A stretch of 64,000 nt of DNA from Dokdonia sp. 4H-3-7-5. GTDB taxonomy: Bacteria; Bacteroidota; Bacteroidia; Flavobacteriales; Flavobacteriaceae. Below, piece after piece: positions 1-7,980 of the stretch (position 1 is its first letter; each line of letters begins with the position of its first letter). The notes beneath the pieces are model-generated. The model did not search any database and was not told where the DNA came from. It was given only the letters and a program-made list of their open reading frames with translations. A program made the translations under genes and the position numbers. Location: assembly GCF_000212355.1 (NCBI RefSeq), contig NC_015496.1, positions 3,256,001-3,320,000 on the forward strand, in the 5' to 3' direction.

Positions 1-57
1 GATAGTCTATATGCAGAAGCTGCAGAGATTGAAAAGCAAATATCACAGCATTCGTAA
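1..57 (+). CDS. C-terminal end of an unidentified protein (cut by window start)
   Basis: Frame 1 is open from the first base to a TAA at 55-57 and encodes 18 residues ending in EKQISQHS. It is probably the tail of a gene starting upstream of the window. It is too short to identify, and chance openness cannot be excluded. Confidence 0.4.
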   Translation, partial: DSLYAEAAEIEKQISQHS

Positions 58-139
58 TTTTTAACGCAAATTATTAGCGTATTGTTAAATATTTGTAAAA
101 AAAACTATATTTTAGACTTGCAAACATAAACACTCTAAA

Positions 140-313
140 ATGAAATCCCTATTCTACTCATCGCCAAAATTGAGGCGATTAATGTCTTATCGAAAGAAAG
201 CCATGTGCAACGCAAAAAAATGGAGCAATAAAGATGAAATGGCTAGTCACAGCTACCAGATAATGGTGCAGGTGATTGACCAGAAGCTCTCTGCACTTAC
301 TGTTAATAAATAA
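140..313 (+). CDS. Small basic hypothetical protein (57 aa)
   Basis: An ATG at 140 opens a 57-codon frame ending in TAA at 311-313. The product is rich in Lys and Arg in its first half (MKSLFYSSPKLRRLM...) and has no signal peptide or membrane segment. An AT-rich stretch resembling a flavobacterial -7 box (TATATTTT, about 105-112) lies upstream. It sits alone between a truncated gene end and dnaX. I recognise no family. The modest length means it could be a chance frame, although codon use looks like the neighbours. Confidence 0.45.
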   Translation: MKSLFYSSPKLRRLMSYRKKAMCNAKKWSNKDEMASHSYQIMVQVIDQKLSALTVNK

Positions 314-358
314 GCAATAAAGAGTCCATACTCACTAGCATAATAATACGTACCCCAC

Positions 359-366
359 TATATTTG
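359..366 (+). promoter_or_regulatory. Candidate -7 element for dnaX
   Basis: TATATTTG matches the Bacteroidetes -7 consensus TAnnTTTG and ends on the first base of a GTG codon at 366. No clear TTTG -33 box is seen at the right distance. If real, transcription would start close to the ATG at 372, giving a very short or leaderless mRNA. Confidence 0.35.
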
Positions 367-371
367 TGAGT

Positions 372-2276
372 ATGGAACCTTTTATAGTATCTGCCCGAAA
401 ATACCGTCCCACCACCTTTAAAGATGTTGTAGGACAACAGGCTATTACTAACACTTTAGAAAACGCAATACGCAATAACCACCTCGCTCAGGCGCTACTT
501 TTTTGTGGTCCTCGTGGTGTGGGTAAGACGTCTTGTGCACGTATTCTTGCAAAGCAAATCAATACTGACGAGAACACAAGTCCAGATGAGGACTTTGCTT
601 TTAACGTATTTGAGCTTGATGCAGCCTCAAACAACTCGGTAGATGATATACGTAGTCTTATAGATCAAGTACGTATCCCACCACAGGTAGGAAAGTACAA
701 GGTGTATATTATTGATGAGGTGCACATGCTCTCTGCTGCGGCCTTTAATGCGTTTCTTAAAACACTAGAAGAACCTCCTAAGCACGCTATCTTTATACTA
801 GCGACTACAGAAAAACATAAAATCATCCCTACGATACTGTCTCGTTGTCAGATTTTTGACTTCAAGCGTATTACAGTAACAGATGCTCGTAAGCACCTTG
901 TACAGATCGCGATAGAAGAAGGTATTGAAGCAGATGAAGAAGCACTACATATCATTGCTCAAAAGGCAGATGGAGCGATGCGTGATGCCTTATCCATTTT
1001 TGACCGCGTAGTAAGTTTTAGTGGTAAAACGCTTTCGCGAAAAGCAGTGACAGAGAACTTAAACGTTCTTGACTACGATACTTATTTCACCACCACAGAT
1101 TATCTACTTACAAACGATATCCCACAAGTACTGGTACAGTATAATGATATTTTATCTCGTGGTTTTGATGGACATCACTACATAGCTGGTCTTGCATCTC
1201 ACTTTAGAGACTTGATGGTTTGTAAAAATCCGCCGACGATTCATTTACTGGAAGTTGGTGATACGACTAAGAAAAAGTACTACGAGCAATCACAAAAGAC
1301 CGATATGGCTTTCTTAATGGAAGCTATCAATATTGCAAATGATTGTGATCTCAAATTTAGAACCAGCCGTAACCAGCGACTTCTAGTAGAACTTTGTCTC
1401 ATGCAACTTGCCTCTATCACTTTTGATGGAGAAAAAAAAAATGACGGTCCGTTCTTAGTACCTCCTTCTTATTATAAAGTAGATCATACACAGACTGGCG
1501 CAGCGACACAAACGCAAACGGCAGTCACTCCAAATAATACTGCAGCTACACAAGCACCAAGTGCTACAAATGCTGCTCTAGTAGCAGCACCTGCTGCGCA
1601 AGCTACGAGTACTCCTACTCCAGCAGTTTCTGCTCCTGCACAAACTCCTGTACAAGAAAATACTGTTGCACCAAATGCAGTCGCTCCACAAGCAACGCAA
1701 GCGCAAACGCAAAATGCAGCTCCTGTACAAAATACAGCAGCCACACAGCAACCTGCTCCCGTAACACCTCAAGCTTCACCAACAACTCCTAGCGTACCAG
1801 AATTATCGTTGCGCAAGGATCGTGTGTCTGGATTGTCACTTAAAGGTTTACAGCGTAAAAAGGAGCTAGAGCTAAAGAAAGCGAACAAAAAAGTAGATGT
1901 AGAAAATCTACCTACGGAGCCATTTACAGAAATTGCAATGCAAGCTGCCTGGGCAGAGTATGTAAAACGCCTTCTTGCCAAGGGAGAACGTATTATTGCC
2001 TCTAACCTAGAAGCAGATCAGCCGACATTGAATGGGACTACCATTGAACTAGAATATCCTAACGAGACGATGAAAATTGAGGTAGAACGCGCTCAAGGGC
2101 CGCTACTTGAATTTTTAAAACGTAGCCTCAACAATTATGATATTACTTTAGGGATTACGGTAAATGAAGAAGTACAGCGCAAATATGCCTATACTGCTCA
2201 AGAACGATATGATAAACTACGAGAACACAATCCTGCGCTAGATATTCTCAGGAAAACGTTTGATCTCGACCTATAA
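372..2276 (+). CDS. dnaX: DNA polymerase III subunit gamma/tau
   Basis: Clamp-loader ATPase that assembles the replicative polymerase and loads the beta clamp (dnaN is at 41165). Numbered from an in-frame GTG at 366, the Walker A motif GPRGVGKT is at 48-55, Walker B IIDEVH at 115-120 and the SRC arginine-finger motif at about 159-161. The four-cysteine zinc module usual between Walker A and the ELDAASNN segment is absent: that stretch (about 65-80) has no Cys. Residues about 375-478 form an Ala/Thr/Gln/Pro linker, followed by a basic then acidic tau-type C-terminal region. I prefer the ATG at 372 because a -7-like box overlaps the GTG. A palindrome copy at 1031-1045 is read as LSRK. Confidence 0.96.
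   Translation: MEPFIVSARKYRPTTFKDVVGQQAITNTLENAIRNNHLAQALLFCGPRGVGKTSCARILAKQINTDENTSPDEDFAFNVFELDAASNNSVDDIRSLIDQVRIPPQVGKYKVYIIDEVHMLSAAAFNAFLKTLEEPPKHAIFILATTEKHKIIPTILSRCQIFDFKRITVTDARKHLVQIAIEEGIEADEEALHIIAQKADGAMRDALSIFDRVVSFSGKTLSRKAVTENLNVLDYDTYFTTTDYLLTNDIPQVLVQYNDILSRGFDGHHYIAGLASHFRDLMVCKNPPTIHLLEVGDTTKKKYYEQSQKTDMAFLMEAINIANDCDLKFRTSRNQRLLVELCLMQLASITFDGEKKNDGPFLVPPSYYKVDHTQTGAATQTQTAVTPNNTAATQAPSATNAALVAAPAAQATSTPTPAVSAPAQTPVQENTVAPNAVAPQATQAQTQNAAPVQNTAATQQPAPVTPQASPTTPSVPELSLRKDRVSGLSLKGLQRKKELELKKANKKVDVENLPTEPFTEIAMQAAWAEYVKRLLAKGERIIASNLEADQPTLNGTTIELEYPNETMKIEVERAQGPLLEFLKRSLNNYDITLGITVNEEVQRKYAYTAQERYDKLREHNPALDILRKTFDLDL
1031..1045. repeat. Palindrome copy inside dnaX
   Basis: GCTTTCGCGAAAAGC, one extra A in the right arm. 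This is the only genic copy read in the frame that gives Leu-Ser-Arg-Lys. Confidence 0.8.
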
Positions 2277-2287
2277 AAAAACACGCT

Positions 2288-2893
2288 ATGGAAAATAAAG
2301 AAGCTATCCAGATGCTCCACCTTAAATTACCTACGGATCCTCGCTGGGTAAATATTGTAGAAAAGAACATAGAAGAAATACTTACAGACCACGCCTACTG
2401 TGAGCAGAAAGCTGCCTCAAGTGCGATTTCCTTTATCATAGGTTTTCCAGAATACACAGAGCTTGTGACTGCGATGAGTGATCTTGCCATGGAAGAAATG
2501 AGCCACTTTAAAATGGTGCACGATATCATGGTAGAAAGAGGATTACACTTAGGTCGTGAGCGCAAGGATGCTTACGTACATAAGCTACGCTTCTTCTTCC
2601 CTAAAGGAGGATCAAGAGTAGAGAGTCTAGTAAATAGATTACTAGTTGCGGCGCTTATTGAAGGTAGAAGCTGTGAGCGTTTCCGTTTATTGTCTGAAGA
2701 GCTTGAAGATAAAAAACTTGCTAAGTTTTATCGCAAACTCATGATAAGCGAGGCTGGACACTACACCATGTTCTTAAACTTTGCGCGCCAGTATGGAGAC
2801 AGAGCAAAAGTAGATGCGAAGTGGCAAGAGCTGCTAGATTTTGAAAAGCAAGTGATGAAAGATCTTAGTGTTACAGAAACCATACACGGATAG
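2288..2893 (+). CDS. miaE: tRNA-(ms2io6A)-hydroxylase family diiron protein
   Basis: Non-haem diiron, ferritin-like enzyme that hydroxylates the isopentenyl group of ms2i6A at position 37 of tRNA. At 201 residues it has the family's usual length. Candidate iron ligands are E39 (HAYCEQKA), E70 and H73 (MEEMSHF), E125 (ALIEGRSCERF), and E155 with H158 (SEAGHYT), giving the paired E...ExxH pattern of the four-helix bundle. It starts 11 nt after the dnaX stop and is probably co-transcribed with it. No substrate preference can be read from sequence: in genomes lacking ms2i6A hydroxylation the same fold may act differently. Confidence 0.9.
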   Translation: MENKEAIQMLHLKLPTDPRWVNIVEKNIEEILTDHAYCEQKAASSAISFIIGFPEYTELVTAMSDLAMEEMSHFKMVHDIMVERGLHLGRERKDAYVHKLRFFFPKGGSRVESLVNRLLVAALIEGRSCERFRLLSEELEDKKLAKFYRKLMISEAGHYTMFLNFARQYGDRAKVDAKWQELLDFEKQVMKDLSVTETIHG

Positions 2894-2930
2894 AAGTACG
2901 ACTAGTATTCTCATATAAAAATAACTTCAT

Positions 2931-3394
2931 ATGCGCATACGTATTCTTATCATTTCTTGTCTAGTAATGAGCTGTATCGCTTGTAAGGAGAAAGCTCCTG
3001 TGCAAAAACCTACCACACCGTTTGATTATTTATTAGGAGACTGGGAGCGAACTAATAGTAAAGGCGGCAGTGAGACCTTTGAACATTGGAAAACTGTTAC
3101 TGCTACAGAGCTACGTGGTCACGGTTACTCCTTAGAAGATGAGGATACTGTTTTTAACGAGCGCATACGTCTTGTACAAAGGAAAACGAGTGGCAACTAC
3201 AGATAAGTGGACCTAATGAAACGCCTACGATTTTTAAGATTACCGAGAATGATGGCAAGTCATTTACGGCTGTAAATCCTGAAAATGAGTTCCCTAAGGT
3301 GATTAGATATTCTTACTTTGATGATGTGCTTACGGCAACCATCTCATCAGAGGAAATGGAAATTCCGTTTATATTCTGGCGGGTAGAAGATTAA
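2931..3394 (+). pseudogene. Lipoprotein gene with a one-base frameshift
   Basis: The gene begins MRIRILIISCLVMSCIACK, a lipoprotein signal with Cys near residue 18, followed by FDYLLGDWERTNSKGG, reminiscent of DUF6265-type small beta proteins. The frame starting at 2931 stops at 3206. From 3182 the +2 frame continues convincingly (ENEWQLQISGPNET...) to a TAA at 3392-3394. One additional A in the run at 3177-3180 would restore a single product of about 155 residues. It is therefore either a recent deletion or a sequencing error in a homopolymer. The restored stop overlaps the stop of the convergent TlpA gene by four bases (TTAA). Confidence 0.75.
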
Positions 3395-3963
3395 TCTTCG
3401 GCGAGGAGGTTGTCTATGATGGTTCTTATACTATCGCTATTCCAGTCTGAGGCGCCTGTTTCTTTTACCACTATATTTCCTTCTTGATCTATAATGTAAC
3501 TCGTAGGTATCGAGCGTTCAAAAAGTAATTCCGGTGTTTCCATCGCTGGTAGTACTGCTGGGAGGTCTAGTTTTCTTTTAGTCATAAACTTTTTGACTAC
3601 TTCAGGATCTTCGTTTGTGATGAGCAAGAACGTTATCTTATCTCCATAATCTGCATACAGTTCGGCTATAGATGGTAGTTCGGCTATACACGGTGGGCAC
3701 CAGGTTGCCCAATAACTTATAAAAGTGACTTTGCCCTTCCCTACGCCTACTTCGGCTGGGATACCTTCAAGCGAGCTTACTTTATAATCAAACGACTGGA
3801 GTTGAGTTTGGTCCTTTTTCGCGAAAGCGGACGGAGAAAATATCGCCACCTTCACCTTATTTATTGCCACCTGGATAGGAGTCCTCGTCTGCGGGATAAT
3901 AAGCAGGAGAATCACAATAATGAATAGTATATTTTGCCAAGTAAATCTTTTTTTCTGAGCCAT
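3391..3963 (-). CDS. Membrane-anchored TlpA-like thiol-disulfide oxidoreductase
   Basis: The 190-residue protein has one N-terminal membrane helix (about residues 11-24 of MAQKKRFTWQ...) and a thioredoxin-fold domain on the periplasmic side with the active site WATWCPPC. Such proteins reduce or isomerise disulfides in exported proteins or cytochrome c maturation intermediates. An upstream in-frame start at 4008 would run through the terminator of the preceding gene, so the ATG at 3961-3963, just downstream of its U-run, is preferred. A palindrome copy supplies the residues SAFAKK after the anchor. Substrate unknown. Confidence 0.85.
   Translation of the reverse strand: MAQKKRFTWQNILFIIVILLLIIPQTRTPIQVAINKVKVAIFSPSAFAKKDQTQLQSFDYKVSSLEGIPAEVGVGKGKVTFISYWATWCPPCIAELPSIAELYADYGDKITFLLITNEDPEVVKKFMTKRKLDLPAVLPAMETPELLFERSIPTSYIIDQEGNIVVKETGASDWNSDSIRTIIDNLLAED
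3815..3829. repeat. Palindrome copy inside the TlpA gene
   Basis: TTTTTCGCGAAAGCG. The left arm is degenerate. It is read on the minus strand as Ala-Phe-Ala-Lys in the linker after the membrane anchor. Confidence 0.75.
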
Positions 3964-3970
3964 AGGGAAT

Positions 3971-4009
3971 AAAAAAATGCGTGTGCACGATGAGTCGTAC
4001 ACACGCATT
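3971..4009 (-). terminator. Intrinsic terminator of the repeat lipoprotein gene
   Basis: Arms 3976-3990 and 3995-4009 pair over 15 bp (one G-U wobble) around loop TGAG. On the minus strand they are followed by a run of seven T (3971-3977). It lies between the stop at 4030 and the TlpA start at 3963. Confidence 0.85.
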
Positions 4010-4029
4010 AAACTTACGTTTTTTTATAC

Positions 4030-5106
4030 TTAATTACGAGTAACCGTCACAGGTTCTGATAAGTCAAAACAACCGCTTAGGTCATTTGCATTTGCACCCA
4101 CCATAAGACCGGTAAGTCCTTCCTCATAACGCAGGTACCAGATAAGGCAAACGCCCGTTCCAGCATCGTCAAAGTTCACGCCCTCTACCGCAGCCAGTGT
4201 AGGTGGTAATCCCAGAATCTCTCCTGTATCTGTAGTGATCACCCAGCTATTTAAAGCTCCTACGCTTCCTCCCGTAAGACCTAGCCCGCTTACCATATCT
4301 GGTGTCCCGTCTACGGTAAAGGTAAAAGGACCTCCAGTAATTTCGGCAGCGATGGTCTCGTTACGTACTACTTCTACAGGCTCAGAAAGGTCAAAAACTC
4401 CCGTTAGGTCATTTGCGTTTGCGCCTACTTCTAGCCCTTCTAGTCCTGGCTCATAGCGTAGGTACCAGATAAGGCAGATTCCTGCTCCTGCATCGTCAAA
4501 GTTTACACCTTGAACCGCATCAAGCGTAGGTGGTAATCCTAAAATTTCGCCAGTGTCTGTGGTAATCACCCAGCTTCTCTCTGATCCTACAGAATCGCCC
4601 ATAAGTGATAAACCGCTCACCATATCTGGCGTACCATCTACACAAAACTCAAAAGGTCCTCCTACGATTTCGGCAGCAAGTGGTCCCGCGTTGCGGTTTA
4701 CTACTAGAAAGTTAGAGAGCTCAAAATCTCCTGCAAAGTCATCAAGATTTTCACCCGTTGCTAGTCCGCTCAAGCCATCTTGATACGCTAGGTGATAGAT
4801 GTAACAAGCACCTACGCCAGCATCGTCAAAGTTTACACCCTCCAGCGCTTCCAGCGTAGGTGGGATTCCTAAGATGTTTTTAGAGTCATCTGTTACTACA
4901 AAAGTGGTTACATCTCCCGCTAGTTCGCCAGTGAGTGTCACGCCCGTTACCATATCTGGAGCTCCATCTACAAAAAAGGTAAAAGGACCTCCTGCTAGTG
5001 TGCCAGCTTCTGGTGTGATTGCGTTTGTGGTGGTATCGTCGTCAGAGTCACACGATACAAGGATAGCTCCTAGAGCGAAGCATCCCATTAATAGTTGCTT
5101 TTTCAT
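4030..5106 (-). CDS. Secreted lipoprotein with three tandem 110-residue repeats
   Basis: The 358-residue protein has a lipoprotein signal (lipobox LVSC, Cys19) followed by an acidic DSDDD spacer. The rest is three tandem copies of one domain, starting at GGPF near residues 39, 149 and 258. Each contains DGxPDMV, (T/D)xxxxILG(L/I)PPTL, VNFDDAG and a closing L(S)N/E...VxR. Each repeat carries a Cys after the DDAG motif (C101, C211, and the equivalent in repeat 3). Copies 2 and 3 are much closer to each other than to copy 1, suggesting recent duplication. Similar repeats occur in long secreted flavobacterial proteins, but I know of no assigned function. A perfect palindrome resembling a Crp/Fnr site lies about 55 bp upstream. 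Confidence 0.8.
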   Translation of the reverse strand: MKKQLLMGCFALGAILVSCDSDDDTTTNAITPEAGTLAGGPFTFFVDGAPDMVTGVTLTGELAGDVTTFVVTDDSKNILGIPPTLEALEGVNFDDAGVGACYIYHLAYQDGLSGLATGENLDDFAGDFELSNFLVVNRNAGPLAAEIVGGPFEFCVDGTPDMVSGLSLMGDSVGSERSWVITTDTGEILGLPPTLDAVQGVNFDDAGAGICLIWYLRYEPGLEGLEVGANANDLTGVFDLSEPVEVVRNETIAAEITGGPFTFTVDGTPDMVSGLGLTGGSVGALNSWVITTDTGEILGLPPTLAAVEGVNFDDAGTGVCLIWYLRYEEGLTGLMVGANANDLSGCFDLSEPVTVTRN

Positions 5107-5160
5107 TATTGATAGTTTTTTTTGATTTATATGGTAAATCTAAAACCATCAATATTGCTT

Positions 5161-5182
5161 AAATGTAAGCTAGCTTACATTT
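5161..5182. promoter_or_regulatory. Perfect 22-bp palindrome, candidate Crp/Fnr-family operator
   Basis: The core TGTAAGCTAGCTTACA (5164-5179) has the TGTnA-N6-TnACA geometry of Crp-type sites and is flanked by AAA/TTT. It lies between the stop of the Crp/Fnr gene and the start of the repeat lipoprotein gene, both on the minus strand. It has no loop and no U-run, so it is not a terminator. Confidence 0.6.
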
Positions 5183-5189
5183 GGTGATT

Positions 5190-5855
5190 TTATGCCACTT
5201 TTATGCGAATTTCATTCCGAGAAAATTCTAAAAACTGCGTTGCCTTTAGCTCGTTCATAATCGCATTAAGCGTAGGTCGTGAGGTGCCTATGAGACTCGC
5301 AATATCTTTTTGAGTGTAGGGATGTTTGATCACGGTATCTCCCGTATTTGGGCAGCAGTAGCCATAATCCTCGGCAAGCTCATTCATAAATTCCTTTACA
5401 CGTGTGGTCGCATCTTTAAAGAGTAGCAAGTCCAGACGGCGTTCTAGCTTTTTAAACCGTATCCCGAGAAATTTATACACCTTAAGACTAAAAGTGTGAT
5501 TATTGCGCATTAAGTCCTGCATCTGGCATACTGGCACAGGGCATACCGAAGTTTTTGCATCTATAGACTGTGCAAACTCACTGCGTGACTCCTCCCCTAG
5601 TATTGCCTTCTCGCCAAAGAGTTCGCCCTTAGTAAGTATCGCCCGCACCACCTCCTTACCATCCTCTGCATAGTAGCCCAGCTTTACCTTACCCTTCTCT
5701 ATCAAGTACACCTTATTTGCCGCATCCTCCTCAAAGTAAATAAAGTCCTGCTTCCCGTATTGTGAGAAGTTATGCCGCTTTCTATACTGCCTTGTTTTAT
5801 GGGGACACAACACGCTAAAAACATTTACATCTTCAAGAAACCAGATTTTTGACAT
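5190..5855 (-). CDS. Crp/Fnr-family transcriptional regulator
   Basis: The 221-residue protein has an N-terminal cyclic-nucleotide-binding-type beta barrel (about 30-145; GKVKLGYYAEDGKEVVR and GELFGEKAILGEE motifs) and a C-terminal winged helix (about 150-221) with recognition helix in IASLIGTSRPTLNAIMNEL. There is no Fnr-type N-terminal four-Cys cluster, so it is probably not an oxygen sensor of the FNR type. The ligand cannot be told. Nearby palindromes at 5161-5182 and 5899-5914 carry TGTAA half-sites and are candidate targets, the second lying in its own upstream region. Confidence 0.88.
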   Translation of the reverse strand: MSKIWFLEDVNVFSVLCPHKTRQYRKRHNFSQYGKQDFIYFEEDAANKVYLIEKGKVKLGYYAEDGKEVVRAILTKGELFGEKAILGEESRSEFAQSIDAKTSVCPVPVCQMQDLMRNNHTFSLKVYKFLGIRFKKLERRLDLLLFKDATTRVKEFMNELAEDYGYCCPNTGDTVIKHPYTQKDIASLIGTSRPTLNAIMNELKATQFLEFSRNEIRIKVA

Positions 5856-5898
5856 AGCGCGTGTAGGAATTAATTGTTACACATCTGTCGGCAGCTCC

Positions 5899-5914
5899 TC
5901 TGTAACCTTACAGA
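5899..5914. promoter_or_regulatory. Inverted repeat upstream of the Crp/Fnr gene
   Basis: TCTGTAACCTTACAGA has 7-bp arms and a 2-bp spacer, 44-59 bp upstream of the regulator start. It shares TGTAA/TTACA half-sites with the palindrome at 5161, but the spacing differs (2 against 6), so binding by the same dimer is doubtful. Confidence 0.35.
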
Positions 5915-5946
5915 CAGTAGGCGTTTATAGCACCGTTGATGTAGCA

Positions 5947-5960
5947 CGCTTTCGCGAAAA
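5947..5960. repeat. Palindrome copy, intergenic
   Basis: CGCTTTCGCGAAAA, between the divergent Crp/Fnr and acetyltransferase genes. It is the last copy before the 10-kb stretch that lacks the motif. Confidence 0.75.
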
Positions 5961-6054
5961 TGTCTCGCATTATATCCAGATACTTTTATAAGTAATATCG
6001 TTAGTGGGTGGTTTTTACAGCGTGACTGCTGCCGAAATAGTATCTTTAATACCC

Positions 6055-6606
6055 ATGAATCACTTCCCACTCACCACCGAACGGATCACCCTACGCCCTA
6101 TCACGATTGAAGATCTTGATGTGATACACAACTTGCACTCGTTACCAGAAACAGATGCATATAATGTACTTGGCATTCCTGAGAACATCGAAGCAACCAA
6201 AACTGTTATCACACCCTGGATAGCAGATAACCAGCAAGAAAACATCACAAATCACACCCTTGCCATGGTGCGCAGCGAAGACCATAAATTTATAGGACTC
6301 TACGGACTGAAAATAGGCAGCCCAAAATACCAAAGAGCCGAAATCTGGTATAAAATACACCGCGACTACTGGAACAACGGCTATGCTACCGAAGCAACGC
6401 AATGCATTCTCAATTTTTGTTTTGACAGCCTACACCTACACCGCGTAGCTGCTGGCTGCGCAGTAGAAAATACGGGTTCTTATAAAGTATTAGAAAAAGT
6501 AGGCATGACCAGAGAAGGCAGATGCAGACAGATACTCCCACTAAGCACTGGCTGGGCAGATAACTACGAATATGCCATCTTAGAAAGTGATCTCCGCAAG
6601 CTCTAA
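6055..6606 (+). CDS. GNAT acetyltransferase, RimJ/RimL-like
   Basis: The 183-residue protein is of the ribosomal-protein/small-molecule N-acetyltransferase type: it begins LTTERITLRPITIEDLD, has the acetyl-CoA loop region RDYWNNGYATEA and ends with the typical HRVAAGCAVENTGSYKVLEKVGMTREG. The substrate is not predictable. The frame is open to a GTG at 6004, but the ATG at 6055 places the conserved TERITLRP start at the normal distance from the N terminus. It is the last gene of ordinary base composition before the AT-rich island. Confidence 0.88.
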   Translation: MNHFPLTTERITLRPITIEDLDVIHNLHSLPETDAYNVLGIPENIEATKTVITPWIADNQQENITNHTLAMVRSEDHKFIGLYGLKIGSPKYQRAEIWYKIHRDYWNNGYATEATQCILNFCFDSLHLHRVAAGCAVENTGSYKVLEKVGMTREGRCRQILPLSTGWADNYEYAILESDLRKL

Positions 6607-6864
6607 ATATCACAGCGCATTCTCTCCCTATTTGCAAGAAAAACTACTTATTTTAAATTATTTGGCTCAAAATGAGGTTTACCGTATGGAGGTTTGGATT
6701 TGAGGTGGTAGATTAGTGGTTTGCTTGTAATCTATATTGATTTACAGCAGTAAATGGTAATCTATTAAAGCTCTTTTATGAACTGATATTCATTGGTTTG
6801 TGGTTTTGGTTTTGGTAGATTACTTGGGTATAGAACTTGTAAAATAACAAACGCAATCAATAGA

Positions 6865-7380
6865 ATGAAAAAACTGAATTTAATTTATCTAGTTTTAATT
6901 GGCTTATTAATTTTCACAAGTTGTTCAAGTGATGACAGTGATTTAAATAACACAAATGAAAGTACAATTGAAGTAACTATTAATGGAACTGACTATTCTT
7001 TCAATACTTTCACAGTCGTTAAGCATTTTGAAGGAACGGCAAACGATGATCAATTTCCAGATTATTTCACAGTAGAGGCCAGAATTAATAATCAATCAGA
7101 TATAATAATTGATTTTGATGTAGAATTAGGCTACACAGGAGATTCTTTTGATGGTACTATTATAGGAGAATTTAATCTTAGAACAAATTCCAATAGCAAC
7201 ACATGCGACTATTTTGGAGTAAATATAGATCATCCTATGATTAATGTAACGGTAAACAATGAAGATGAATTTATTGCGACATTTTCTTTTACCAATAATT
7301 ATGGAGGAGGATGCGGCAACGATTCAATTTTTGGAGATGAAGTATCTTATACTAATGGTTCAATTTATATAGATTTATAA
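6865..7380 (+). CDS. Small lipoprotein of unknown function
   Basis: The 171-residue protein has a lipoprotein signal (MKKLNLIYLVLIGLLIFTSC) followed by SSDDSD, a typical Bacteroidetes surface/periplasmic lipoprotein start. The remainder is Asn-, Asp- and Thr-rich and predicted all-beta, with two Cys (NTCDYFG and GGGCGND) that may form a disulfide. An upstream extension to a GTG at 6793 would bury the signal peptide and is rejected. It is AT-rich and opens the accessory region. I do not recognise a family. Confidence 0.7.
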   Translation: MKKLNLIYLVLIGLLIFTSCSSDDSDLNNTNESTIEVTINGTDYSFNTFTVVKHFEGTANDDQFPDYFTVEARINNQSDIIIDFDVELGYTGDSFDGTIIGEFNLRTNSNSNTCDYFGVNIDHPMINVTVNNEDEFIATFSFTNNYGGGCGNDSIFGDEVSYTNGSIYIDL

Positions 7381-7446
7381 TAGAAGTCTTAAATATTAGA
7401 TTGCTTGAAAATACTCATTGTTTTAAATATTTCAACAACATAAAGA

Positions 7447-7980
7447 ATGAAAATAAAAAGTAAAAATCCTTTTTTACGCTTCAATATTGAAGGTTCAGAC
7501 TATTTAGAAAGACCGGTAAATCAATATGAAATGATTGAACTTAGAAAAAGAGCACTTATTTTCATTCTAGATTATAGTTTGCTCTTCGCTTTTATATATC
7601 TAACAATTCATTTTGTAAAGATTTTTACGCCAGAAATTCCAGACAGTATTACCTACATAACTATTGCTTTTTATTCTATCGTTTTTATTTCTATAGAATA
7701 TTATTTTGATGGCACAATTTTCAAAGTGCTATTTAATATTAGAAGTATGAATACAAAATGTGAGAAATTGGGAATTCATATTTTCATAATCAAATTTTTA
7801 TTGAGACCAATCGCATTTGCTTTCGCTTTGATATATTTAAAGTTTTGCTTTGCTATTCTACTATGGCTTTTTGGAATTTACAAACCTTTATTTAAGTTTT
7901 TAAATGGTAAAATGGATTCTATATGGTATGATGATTTTATAAAACAAATTGTAACAAAAATTCCAAACCATAATGGCTGA
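7447..7980 (+). CDS. RDD-family-like membrane protein
   Basis: The 177-residue protein has about four hydrophobic segments. RKRALIFILDYSLLF fits the RDD signature (Arg, then Ala, then Asp in the first helix), and GTIFKVLFNIRSM fits the GxTxGKxLxxxRV segment, although key Gly and Lys positions are replaced. RDD proteins are poorly understood integral membrane proteins, some linked to transport. The last 8 nt overlap the start of the next gene, indicating translational coupling with the aspartic protease. Confidence 0.65.
   Translation: MKIKSKNPFLRFNIEGSDYLERPVNQYEMIELRKRALIFILDYSLLFAFIYLTIHFVKIFTPEIPDSITYITIAFYSIVFISIEYYFDGTIFKVLFNIRSMNTKCEKLGIHIFIIKFLLRPIAFAFALIYLKFCFAILLWLFGIYKPLFKFLNGKMDSIWYDDFIKQIVTKIPNHNG

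Noticed and set aside
1484-1744. Minus-strand 86-codon frame over the dnaX linker
   Set aside because: It is the antisense of the Ala/Thr/Gln-rich linker and gives a Cys/Ala/Val-rich product without coding character.
5161-5182. Palindrome as a terminator of the Crp/Fnr gene
   Set aside because: It is perfectly symmetric with no loop and has no T-run on the minus strand.
6793-6864. N-terminal extension of the lipoprotein at 6865
   Set aside because: It would place 24 polar residues before a clear lipoprotein signal peptide.
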